From: an uncultured Microbacterium sp.
GTDB lineage: Bacteria; Actinomycetota; Actinomycetes; Actinomycetales; Microbacteriaceae
Length of the DNA: 64,000 nucleotides
Assembly: GCA_913774845.1 (NCBI GenBank)
Contig: CAJYJO010000050.1
Coordinates: 62,001-126,000, forward strand
Direction: 5' to 3'
How positions within the stretch are numbered: position 1 is the stretch's first letter; every line of letters begins with the position of its first letter. Under the pieces are notes generated by a model. The model was given only the letters and a program-made list of their open reading frames with translations. It was not told the DNA's origin and did not search any database. Below are positions 38,401 to 45,952 of this stretch, in pieces. Both the position numbers and the translations under genes were made by a program.

Positions 38401-41400
38401 CAGCGCGATGACCAGCAGCCAGCCGTCGTCGCGCGGGCTCAGCCCCACGCGGATCGGGATCTCGGATGCCAGGTCGAACGGCCGCCGCACGAACGCCTCG
38501 ACGGCGGCGGTCTCTTCGACGACCGGGCGCGCCCGCGGATCGTCGGCCGCGAGCCGCTCGGCGACCAGGGCGTCGGGCCCCGGCGACAGCAGGGTGCGCA
38601 AGGCCGGATGCCGCCGCGTCGTGTCGGCGAGGGCCTGGGCCAGGGCGGGTCGGTCGGGCTCGTCGTCGAAATGGAACGCGAGGGGGACGGTGTAGGTCGC
38701 GGCGGTCGTGTCGAGCTGCGAGGCGAGCCACATGCGACGCTGACCGGGGGTCGCGGGGAACCGGGCGGCCTCGTCTGCCGCGTCGGTTGGGCGCTTGCGG
38801 ACCGCCGCGGCCCCGGCGTGCTCGACGAACCGGGCGAGCTCGGCGACCGTGGGGTTCTCGAACACCGCGCGGGTCGGTACCGTGCGCTGCAGGGCGCGCG
38901 ACAGGCGGTTGGCCAACCGCACCGCGGCGAGCGAGTCGCCGCCGAGGGCGAAGAACCCGGTGTCGGGCCCGATCTCGGCGGCGTCGATGCCGAGCACCGC
39001 GGCGATCTCTTCGGCGACGGGGCGCTGCGCGTCGGTCAACGTGCCCGCGTCCGCCGGGGTCTGCGCCGGCTCGGGCAGCGCGGCGCGGTCGACCTTGCCG
39101 TTCGCGGTCGTCGGCAGCGCGTCGAGGGCGGTCACCCACGCGGGCACCATGTGCCGCGGCAGGGTGTCGGCCGCGCGCTCACGGGCCGCCGCCTCGACCT
39201 CGGTCGCCGAGGCGTCGGCGCCCGGCACGACGTACGCGTGCACCCGCGCCCCCCGCACGACGACGACGCACGCACGCACGCCGGGGGCGGCGGCGATCGT
39301 CCGCTCGATCTCTTCGAGCTCGACGCGCATGCCGCCGATCTTGACCTGGTTGTCGGCGCGTCCGAGGAACTCGAGCTCGTCGCCGTTCCAGCGCGCGCGG
39401 TCGCCCGTGCGATACAGCCGAGGGGTGCTCGCCGGGTCGGCGGGGTCGTGGAAGGGGTTCGCCACGAAGCACGACGCGGTGAGGCCCGCCGCGCCGACGT
39501 AGCCCCGGCCCAGCAGGTCTCCCGCGGCGTAGAGCTCGCCGCCCATCCCCGTCGGCACGGGGCGCAGGGCGCGATCGAGCACGTACAGCCGGCATCCGGG
39601 GTTCGGGCGGCCGATCGAGGTGGTGCTGCGCACGTGGTCGCCGCGGTACACGACGTGCGAGACGCCGATCGTCGCCTCGGCGGGCCCGTAGCCGTGGTAC
39701 ATCGTGGCGTCCGGCAGCTGGCGGCGGAACCGGCCGAACAGCTCGGGCGTCAGCAGCTCGCCGCCGCACCACACGTGCCGGAGGCCGCTCAAGCGGGGCG
39801 CCGTCGTCGTCGTGTCGCTGTCGAGCAGCGCGTCGAGCATCGAGGCGACGAGGTAGGTGAAGGTCACGCCGTGGCGTGAGATGAGCTGCAGCACGCGCTC
39901 GGGCTCGCGCTCCTCGCCGTCGCGGGCGACGACGACGGTGCCGCCCGCGCAGAGGGGCAGCAGCACCTCGTTGATCGAGATGTCGAACGACAACGGCGCC
40001 TTGAACAGGCTCGCGTCGCCGGCGCCGAACCGCAGCACCCGCTCGATCTGCCACCGCATGCGGCTCGCGATCGCGCCGTGGCGGATCATCGCGCCCTTCG
40101 GGGCGCCGGTCGAGCCCGAAGTGAAGATCACGTAGGCGAGCGACTCGGGGTCGCGCCCCCCGAGGTCGGCGGGCGGGTCGGTGCGGTCGAGGTCGACCGT
40201 GTGCGTGGCGAGGCCGGTCGGCTCGCCGGCTCCGGGGCCGACGAGCACGGCCCGCGCCCCCGCGTCCGCGACGACGCCCGCGCGGCGCCGGTGCGGCCAC
40301 GCGGGGTCGAGCGGCACGAACGCGGCACCCGACATGAGGATGCCGAGGATCGCGGCGACCATCTCGGCGCTGCGGTGCATGTCGATCGCGAACACCGTCT
40401 CGGCACCGGCCCCGAACTCGTCGCGCAGCACGCGCGCTATCCGCGTCGCGGCCCCCAGCAGCGTGCGGTAGTCGATCGCGCGGTCGCCGTCGGCGACCGC
40501 CGTGGCCGTCGGGGCGTTCTGCGCCCGGGCGAAGACCATCTCGACGACGTCGTGCTCCGACACGCAGCGGCCGGTGTCGTTGCGCGTGGCCAGCAGCAGC
40601 GCGCGCTCGGCGTCGTCGACGAGCCGGTGCGCGCTCAGCGGCGCGTCGGGAGCGTCGACGGCGGATGCCAAGAACGCGGCGAGCCCCGACGCATGTGCCG
40701 AGAGCTCGAGGGCGTCGGCCCGGCCGCGCACGACGATCCGGAGGAGACGGCGATCGATGTCGCCCTCGGCGACGAACTCGATGTCGGTCGAGGGCCCGAC
40801 CCAGGTGGAGCGGGCGATGCTGTCGCCGAGCATGACGTTGATGCCGGGCGCGGTGAGCACCGGACTGCCGAACCGGGCGCGCAGGGCGCGGGCGACGGCG
40901 TCGGGGGCGGCACCGTGATGCGGACGCGTCGCGCGCAGGGCCTCGTCGAACGCGCCCAGGTACGTCACGATCGTCGCGTCCGCGTCGGCATCCGGCTGCA
41001 GCGGCACCACGGCGGCCCGCATCCCCACCGCCCGCCGGTCGCCCGCCCCGGCCACCGCGAGGCGAACCGCGTGCGTTCCCGGTCCGCGCACCGTCGCGGT
41101 GTAGGCGGCGATCAGGCCGGCCACCGTGCGGCCGATGCGGAGCCCGCAGCGGTCGGCGAGCCCGGGCAGCGCCCCCACCACCCCCGGCGGGAGGTCGATG
41201 GAGAGGTCCCGGATGCCGCGTTCCGACCGTTCGAGCAGCCCCTCGTCGGCGCGGGCGAGGGCGGACACGAGAACGTCGGCGTCGGGAGCGGGCGACGCCG
41301 CCGCGCCTTCGCCGTCCGCCGATCGCGGGGCCGGGGGCCCGGCATCCGGATCATCGAGCGCGGCGATGACCCGGCGCGTGAGCTCGCGGATGGACCGGCC

Positions 41401-41844
41401 GTCGACGAGGACGTGATGGTAGGCCTGCGCCCACACACATCCGCCGGGGATGACGAGGATCTCGTGGCGGTGCAGCGGACCGCCCGCGCCGAGGGCGACC
41501 TCCCCGCGCAGTCGGTCGACGCGCGCCGCGATGCGCGCATCGCGCTCCGTCCCGGCCCGGAGGTCGATGACGGCGGGCGCCGCGGGCGACGCGTGCTCGA
41601 CCCACCGGGGGACGCCGCCGTCGGTGACGAGGGTGCGCGCGAGCCCCGGCTCGTCGTCCAGCACGCGGGCGACCGCCTCGGCGACACGAGCGGGGTCGGC
41701 GGAAGGACCGAAGCTGGTCACCCACCCGAGGTGGAAGTCGGCCGCCGCGTCGGGATCGACCTCGGAAGCGATCCAGATGCCGCGTTCGGCCGGGGTCAGC
41801 ACCGGCGAGATCGTGAGCGGAGCGGTGTGCGTCGACGCGGTCAC
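35494..41844 (-). CDS. Siderophore NRPS, first subunit: C-A-PCP-C-A-PCP-(half E/C)
   Basis: This 2116-residue peptide synthetase starts the assembly line. A condensation domain (12-410; HHVLVDG at 143-149) precedes the first adenylation domain (430-925; FTSGSTGAPKG), whose pocket residues read D-I-N-Y-W-G-G-I-G plus Lys 917. This equals the code published for N5-formyl-N5-hydroxyornithine in coelichelin synthetase. Carrier Ser is 971. Condensation 2 (1025-1430) has HHSAVDE. Adenylation 2 (1440-1880) reads D-V-W-H-V-S-L-V-D plus Lys 1870, a serine code, and its first 30-40 residues are shortened. Carrier Ser is 1925. Residues 1965-2116 resemble the N-terminal half of an epimerase/condensation domain without its histidines (VVHRMALPVD). 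The gene follows the hydroxylase by 3 bp. Confidence 0.9.
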   Translation of the reverse strand: MTASTHTAPLTISPVLTPAERGIWIASEVDPDAAADFHLGWVTSFGPSADPARVAEAVARVLDDEPGLARTLVTDGGVPRWVEHASPAAPAVIDLRAGTERDARIAARVDRLRGEVALGAGGPLHRHEILVIPGGCVWAQAYHHVLVDGRSIRELTRRVIAALDDPDAGPPAPRSADGEGAAASPAPDADVLVSALARADEGLLERSERGIRDLSIDLPPGVVGALPGLADRCGLRIGRTVAGLIAAYTATVRGPGTHAVRLAVAGAGDRRAVGMRAAVVPLQPDADADATIVTYLGAFDEALRATRPHHGAAPDAVARALRARFGSPVLTAPGINVMLGDSIARSTWVGPSTDIEFVAEGDIDRRLLRIVVRGRADALELSAHASGLAAFLASAVDAPDAPLSAHRLVDDAERALLLATRNDTGRCVSEHDVVEMVFARAQNAPTATAVADGDRAIDYRTLLGAATRIARVLRDEFGAGAETVFAIDMHRSAEMVAAILGILMSGAAFVPLDPAWPHRRRAGVVADAGARAVLVGPGAGEPTGLATHTVDLDRTDPPADLGGRDPESLAYVIFTSGSTGAPKGAMIRHGAIASRMRWQIERVLRFGAGDASLFKAPLSFDISINEVLLPLCAGGTVVVARDGEEREPERVLQLISRHGVTFTYLVASMLDALLDSDTTTTAPRLSGLRHVWCGGELLTPELFGRFRRQLPDATMYHGYGPAEATIGVSHVVYRGDHVRSTTSIGRPNPGCRLYVLDRALRPVPTGMGGELYAAGDLLGRGYVGAAGLTASCFVANPFHDPADPASTPRLYRTGDRARWNGDELEFLGRADNQVKIGGMRVELEEIERTIAAAPGVRACVVVVRGARVHAYVVPGADASATEVEAAARERAADTLPRHMVPAWVTALDALPTTANGKVDRAALPEPAQTPADAGTLTDAQRPVAEEIAAVLGIDAAEIGPDTGFFALGGDSLAAVRLANRLSRALQRTVPTRAVFENPTVAELARFVEHAGAAAVRKRPTDAADEAARFPATPGQRRMWLASQLDTTAATYTVPLAFHFDDEPDRPALAQALADTTRRHPALRTLLSPGPDALVAERLAADDPRARPVVEETAAVEAFVRRPFDLASEIPIRVGLSPRDDGWLLVIALHHSAVDEASEPVLLQTVSEAMRARAAGTAPVWRPADAAVDAPTGESAVDALTRLGPLPDRADIPGWATTTAGFGRAGATRTRVLTGSSVEAVRRRSGEATVFELAVRAVATAVERLGGPSRLLIAAPVARTTPDDGLVGCHVTTTLFAVGRELDLRAQIVAALDTRADVADLVTAAPELRDRAAPRIMVVHQSRRLDRLAWGVREGTRVPISTGTAKFDATVTVAEVGADVAVELEYATDALVPDEAERFLRHVCAALEGVEMADAAVREMLAASDPIDRGDTTLAELIAPRASAEAHRIAGVLAARGIGPGAVVGVCVARGPAQVDLVHGIVLAGAAYVPIDPAWPGARRAAVVADAGAEVVLDGVPDRSAAVAEPTAPLPDDAAYVLFTSGSTGRPKGVVVSHRAIVNRLLAAPGLHGIGADDVILYKTPFTFDVSLWELFLPAVMGARQAVAPPDAHRDPAAIAAAITAEHATVVHFVPSVLAAFLEHLSGARETAAAVAQSLRLIVCSGEALTPGHLRGLIELLPGVRVDNLYGPTEAAVDVTAALRVSADRPIGIGLPIAGVGCRILDAELRPVVPGAVGDLYLCGVQLARGYANRPTLTAERFVADPFDVGARMYDTGDRARQRPDGTIDYLGRRDQQVKVGGQRIELGDVEAALTSAPGVEAAAAFVVAGTLVAVYTGRAAPEAVRAHAAGVVPAALVPARLTEVPVLPLTPHGKLDRAALPTLDRVPTAAAGRPPAGPTESALAAAFAEALGAGSVPADADFFALGGDSISAIAVVAAARRRGIPVAVVDLFETRTVEGLALRCAPAAAERAVPLPAVVVAARTDGLDVDDMVVSEPLGAVDAAAARRALAAVVAGRPELRVRLDRSRARLWRAFQVDDVPPGDGVSVADGRLAAVEVAHDTVRVVVHRMALPVDAEQGLRRLIAEIDDVVHAGSGPGVVGAADDIAPDREAVGAGEGRA

Positions 41845-41847
41845 CGT

Positions 41848-43173
41848 TCACGCGCTCCGCACGAGCTCGTGCGCACGCACGTTCGCTCTCCCGGCGATCG
41901 ACTCGAGGATCTCCGCCGAGCGCACCGCGATGTTCGACAGCAGCGACGACGTGAGGCCGTGGGTGTCCTCGGTCCCGCCCTGGAGGTAGACGCCGCCCGC
42001 GGTCGGACGGGTGAGGCGCAGCCGGTAGTCGCGCTCCACCCGAGGCCCTCGGCCGGGAGCGTCCGGGTCGTAGAGGTCGCCGAGGAGCGCACCCAGCGGC
42101 ATCGAGGTGAACCCGGTCGCGTAGACGACGGCATCCGCGACGACCGGCTCGGTCTCGCCGGTCAGGCGGTTCTCGATCCGCGTCGACACCCCGTCCGGCA
42201 GCTCCCGCGTCTCGGCGAGCGCGCTGGCCCCGTGCACGAACAGGCGCCGCGCACCGACCACCCGTTCGGCGTACTCGATCTCGTAGAGCCGCTCGATGAG
42301 CGAGGCGTCCACGGCCGAGTAGTTGGTCCCGCGGTGGTAGGCCATCAGTCGCGCCTTCATGTCGCTCGAGGCCCCGTGGAAGGCGTCGACCGCCTCGGCA
42401 TCGAAGATGCGATTGGCGTAGGGGCTGTCGTCGGCGGGCGTGTAGCCGTACTTGCCGAACACGGCGTGCACGCGGGCGTCGGGGTACTGCCCGTGCAGGT
42501 GCAGCGCCACCTCGGCCGCGCTCTGCCCCGACCCGACGACGACGAATGCGTCGTGCGCGAGAGGCGGAAGACCGGCGAGGCGGCTGCGCAGCTCGTGGTT
42601 GTGGAACTGGCGCGCACGGGGGCGGACGCCCTCGGGGAGCTGCGCGGTCAGCCCGCCCGCGAGCACCACGTCACGGGCGCGCAGCGAGCCGCCCCGGGCG
42701 CCGTCGAGCACGACTTCGAAGTGGTCGGCGTGGTCGATGACCCGGGTCGCCCGGGTGCCGTATCGCACGTCGGCGGCCACGCGGTCGGCGGCCCACACGA
42801 GGTACTGGTGGAACTCGATGCGCGTGGGGAAGAACGTCTGCCGGTTGATGAAGTGATGCAGCCGCCCGTGCTCGTGGAGGAACGCCACGAAGCTGAAGTC
42901 GCTGGCCGCGTTCCGCGGTGTGACGAGGTCCTTCAGGAACGAGACCTGCATCGTCGCCCCCGGAAGGAGCATGTCGGAATGCCACGCGAAGGCCGGCTTG
43001 GCCTCGACGAAGGCGGCGGTGATCGGCGCGTTGCCGGGGATGCCGTTGCGCTCGCGCAGGGCGATGGCGAGGCTCAGGTTCGAGGGACCGAACCCGACGC
43101 CGACGATGTCGACGATGTCGTCGCGGGTGCTTCCGCGCGGGGCGTCCTCTGCCGGCATCCGGTCGTCCGTCAT
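41848..43173 (-). CDS. L-ornithine N5-monooxygenase
   Basis: This 441-residue flavoprotein hydroxylates the side-chain amine of ornithine with NADPH and O2, giving the N-OH of the hydroxamate. The FAD loop DIVGVGFGPSNLSLAIAL lies near residue 22, KPAFAWHSDMLLPG near residue 60, and the NADPH loop VVVGSGQSAAEVALHL near residue 215. The C-terminal DAVVYATGF matches the D-x3-L/F-ATGY substrate motif. The closest known roles are CchB, PvdA and SidA. The ATG at 43173 has GGAGAG upstream and follows the two iron boxes by about 50 bp. It is the first gene of the leftward siderophore operon. Confidence 0.93.
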   Translation of the reverse strand: MTDDRMPAEDAPRGSTRDDIVDIVGVGFGPSNLSLAIALRERNGIPGNAPITAAFVEAKPAFAWHSDMLLPGATMQVSFLKDLVTPRNAASDFSFVAFLHEHGRLHHFINRQTFFPTRIEFHQYLVWAADRVAADVRYGTRATRVIDHADHFEVVLDGARGGSLRARDVVLAGGLTAQLPEGVRPRARQFHNHELRSRLAGLPPLAHDAFVVVGSGQSAAEVALHLHGQYPDARVHAVFGKYGYTPADDSPYANRIFDAEAVDAFHGASSDMKARLMAYHRGTNYSAVDASLIERLYEIEYAERVVGARRLFVHGASALAETRELPDGVSTRIENRLTGETEPVVADAVVYATGFTSMPLGALLGDLYDPDAPGRGPRVERDYRLRLTRPTAGGVYLQGGTEDTHGLTSSLLSNIAVRSAEILESIAGRANVRAHELVRSA

Positions 43174-43226
43174 CCGTCTCTCCTGTTCGTCGTCGCCGTC
43201 GCGATCCCGCTCGGGCGTCTGCTAGC

Positions 43227-43245
43227 TTAGGCAAGCCTTACATAA
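43227..43245. promoter_or_regulatory. Iron box 1 (DtxR/IdeR/DmdR type)
   Basis: TTAGGCAAGCCTTACATAA matches the 19-bp actinobacterial iron box consensus TTAGGTTAGGCTAACCTAA at about 13-14 positions. It lies 54 bp from the hydroxylase start and should silence the leftward operon when iron is plentiful. Confidence 0.8.
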
Positions 43246-43246
43246 C

Positions 43247-43265
43247 TTAGGTAAGGCTTACTACC
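43247..43265. promoter_or_regulatory. Iron box 2 (DtxR/IdeR/DmdR type)
   Basis: TTAGGTAAGGCTTACTACC keeps the TTAGG-TAGGCT-AC core of the same consensus and begins one base after box 1. It lies 25 bp from the formyltransferase start, so one regulator tandem controls both operons. Confidence 0.8.
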
Positions 43266-43289
43266 ACTCCCCACACGGAAGGCGGACGG

Positions 43290-44234
43290 ATGCGCGTCGC
43301 GATGCTCGGGTACCAGACGTGGGGGCACCGCACGCTGCAGGCGCTGCTCGACTCGACGCACGACGTCGTCGGTGTGGTCACGCATCCCGCCAGCGACCAC
43401 GCCTACGAGCGGATCTGGGGCGACTCGGTCGAGCAGCTGGCCCGGCAGCACGGCATCCCCGTCCACCTCGCCCGCCGCCCCGACGACGACCTGATCGCGC
43501 GGCTGACCGCCTGGCAGCCCGACATCGCCGTCGCGAACAACTGGCGCACCTGGTTGCCGCCCGAGGTGTACGACCTGCCGCCGCACGGGACGCTGAACCT
43601 GCACGACTCGCTCCTGCCCGCGTTCACCGGGTTCTCTCCGGTGCCGTGGGCGCTCATCAGCGGCGCGGAAGACGTCGGCATCACCGCCCACCGCATGGAC
43701 GGCGGACTCGACACGGGAGACATCGCCGCGCAGCGCGCCGTCCCCGTCGGCCCGCGCTCCACCGGCACGGAACTGGTCCGGGCGACCATCGATCTCATCC
43801 CCGAGGTGCTGCTCGACGCCCTCGCGCGCATCGAGGCGGGGACCGTCGAGTGGCGCGCGCAGGACCTCGACCAGCGCACGTTCTTCCACCGGCGCACCGA
43901 ACGCGACAGCCTCATCGATTGGACGTGGCCCGCGGCGGACCTCGACCGCCTCGTGCGCGCCATGTCGGACCCCTACCCCAGCGCCTACACGTTCCACCGT
44001 GGAGAACGCCTCGAGGTGATCGAGGCGCACGTCTCGGCGTTCCGCTACGGCGGCACCCCGGGTCGCATCTTCATCCGCGAGGGCGACGGCATGGCGATCG
44101 TCGCCGGCGGCGACGCGCACCGCGGCGGCAACCGCGCGCTCGTCATCGACCGGGTGCGCACGCCCGACGGGACCGAGCACGCCGCGAGCGCGTACTTCCC
44201 GGTCGGCGGCGGATACCTGAGCCGCGAGCCGTGA
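43290..44234 (+). CDS. N5-hydroxyornithine formyltransferase
   Basis: This 314-residue enzyme is homologous to methionyl-tRNA formyltransferase and should move the formyl group of 10-formyl-tetrahydrofolate to N5-hydroxyornithine, completing the hydroxamate (CchA role in coelichelin). The catalytic centre is seen as DIAVANNWR, then TLNLHDSLLPAFTGFSP with the His, and GITAHRMDGGLDTGD with the Asp. The C-terminal Fmt-like domain is present (AYTFHRGERLEVIEA). The ATG at 43290 follows GGAAGG. It heads the rightward siderophore operon; the next gene overlaps its stop by 4 bp (GTGA). Confidence 0.9.
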   Translation: MRVAMLGYQTWGHRTLQALLDSTHDVVGVVTHPASDHAYERIWGDSVEQLARQHGIPVHLARRPDDDLIARLTAWQPDIAVANNWRTWLPPEVYDLPPHGTLNLHDSLLPAFTGFSPVPWALISGAEDVGITAHRMDGGLDTGDIAAQRAVPVGPRSTGTELVRATIDLIPEVLLDALARIEAGTVEWRAQDLDQRTFFHRRTERDSLIDWTWPAADLDRLVRAMSDPYPSAYTFHRGERLEVIEAHVSAFRYGGTPGRIFIREGDGMAIVAGGDAHRGGNRALVIDRVRTPDGTEHAASAYFPVGGGYLSREP

Positions 44235-45952
44235 GCGCGACCCCCGTCCGAACGGGCCGAGACCTCGTTCGCCGCACGATCGCCCGTCATCGCACGGCGA
44301 TCGTGATCGGCACGGTGCTGCTGTGCGTGCACCAACTCGCCGAGACCTCGGTGGCGGTCGTCATCGGCGTGCTCGTCGACGCCGGCATCGCCCCGGGCCG
44401 GGTGCCGGGAATGCTCGCCGCCGTCGCCGCCCTCGCGGCGGTGTTCGTCGTGCTGACCTTCTCGTACCGCGCGGGGATGCGGCGCCTCAACACCGCCCTG
44501 CAGGACGAGGCCCATCTGCTCCGGCAGGAGGTGTCCGAGAAGGCGCTCTCGCCCCACGGCCTGCGTACCGACACCGACCCCGGCGAACTCGTCACGGTGT
44601 CGGGCAGCGATGCGGATCAGACGGCGTGGTTCCTCGACCTGCTCCCGAGGATGCTGGCGGCGGCCACCGCCCTCCTCGCGACGGCCCTCGCGCTCCTCAT
44701 CGTCGACGCCACTCTCGGCGTCGCCGCCCTCGTCGCGATCCCGCTCTTCTTCGTCCTCGCGCACGCGGCCGCGGCGCGGATCACGGCGAGAGCCGTGCGG
44801 CAGCAGTCCCGCGTCGCCGAAGCGGTCGCCCTCGCCGGCGATCTCATCGCGGGGCACCGGTCGCTCGCGGGGATCGGCGCGGAGCGGGCCGCCGCCGAGC
44901 GCTATCGGACGGCGAGCCGGGCCGCGTTCGCCGCGACCCTGGCGACGAACCGGTCCATCGCGGTGCAGCGCGGGATCACCGCGGCGCTGAGCGGCGTCGC
45001 CGCCGCCGTGATCGCGGCCGTCGCCGGGTGGTACGCGCTCAACGGCCGCATCACCACGGGGGAGCTGGTCACCGTCGTGGGTCTCGCGCAGTTCCTCATC
45101 GAGCCCCTCACGACGCTGTCGGGCCTGCCGGCGACCGCGGCCCGGGCGCGGGGGTCGGCCGAGCGGGTCGCCGCCGTGCTCGCCGCGGAGCCGCTCCTGC
45201 CGACGGGCGCATCGTCCTCGACGACGGCGATGTCGACCGGGCTGCGCCTGCGGGGCGTCGCGCACGGCCCGCTCGCCGACCTCGACCTCGACGTCCCCCC
45301 GACGCGCATCACGGCGGTGTTCGCCGCGGACGGCGCCGAGGGTGACGCCCTGGCATCCCTCCTGTCGGGCCGATCCGCGCCGGAGTCGTACCGCGGTTCG
45401 GTGCAGGTGTGCGGGATCGACCTGCGCTCCGGGCCCGTCGATGCGGTGCGCGGGCGTCTGGTCGCCGAGCCGCACGACGCGCACCTGTTCAGCGGAAGTC
45501 TCCGGCGCAACGTCGTCGGGACCGACGCGTCGCCGGACCCGACGCGGCTCGAGTGCGCGCTGCGCGCCTCGGGCGCCGACCAGGTCGTCGAGGTCCTCCC
45601 CGCCGGGCTCGATCACGACATCGTCGACCGCGGGCACAACCTCTCCGGCGGACAGCGTCAGCGCCTCGCCCTAGCGCGGGCGCTGTACGCAGCCCCTCCG
45701 GTCCTCGTCCTGCACGAACCGACGACGGCGATCGATTCGGTCACCGAGCAGCGGATCGCCGAGGGGATCCGCGAGCTGCGCACCGCGAGCGACGGCCCGC
45801 AGCTCGCGACGGTCGTGATCACCGGCTCGCCCGCTCTGCTCGCCGCCGCCGACCGGGTCGCGGTGCTCCGCAACGGCCGCGTGGCCGCGGAGGGGACGCA
45901 CCGAAGCCTGCTCGCCGACGACCCGATGTACGCCGAGGCGGTGTCGCGATGA
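44231..45952 (+). CDS. Siderophore ABC exporter, degenerate-ATPase half
   Basis: This 573-residue half-transporter has six membrane helices in about 25-310 and an NBD in about 340-570. The signature LSGGQRQRLALARAL is perfect, but Walker A is replaced by FAADGAEGDALASLL with no GK[S/T], and Walker B is VLVLHEPTTAID with His in place of the Asp. The H-loop reads TGSPALL instead of a His. Alone it could not hydrolyse ATP; it supplies the signature to its partner, whose gene overlaps by 4 bp (ATGA). By position it should export the finished siderophore. GTG at 44231 is the start. Confidence 0.88.
   Translation: MSATPVRTGRDLVRRTIARHRTAIVIGTVLLCVHQLAETSVAVVIGVLVDAGIAPGRVPGMLAAVAALAAVFVVLTFSYRAGMRRLNTALQDEAHLLRQEVSEKALSPHGLRTDTDPGELVTVSGSDADQTAWFLDLLPRMLAAATALLATALALLIVDATLGVAALVAIPLFFVLAHAAAARITARAVRQQSRVAEAVALAGDLIAGHRSLAGIGAERAAAERYRTASRAAFAATLATNRSIAVQRGITAALSGVAAAVIAAVAGWYALNGRITTGELVTVVGLAQFLIEPLTTLSGLPATAARARGSAERVAAVLAAEPLLPTGASSSTTAMSTGLRLRGVAHGPLADLDLDVPPTRITAVFAADGAEGDALASLLSGRSAPESYRGSVQVCGIDLRSGPVDAVRGRLVAEPHDAHLFSGSLRRNVVGTDASPDPTRLECALRASGADQVVEVLPAGLDHDIVDRGHNLSGGQRQRLALARALYAAPPVLVLHEPTTAIDSVTEQRIAEGIRELRTASDGPQLATVVITGSPALLAAADRVAVLRNGRVAAEGTHRSLLADDPMYAEAVSR

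Noticed and set aside
29111-43230. Very long open frames on the strand opposite the NRPS and hydroxylase genes (up to 2400 codons)
   Set aside because: They mirror the real genes in the antisense phase expected in 70%+ GC DNA, have Arg/His/Asp-rich composition and show no domain pattern.
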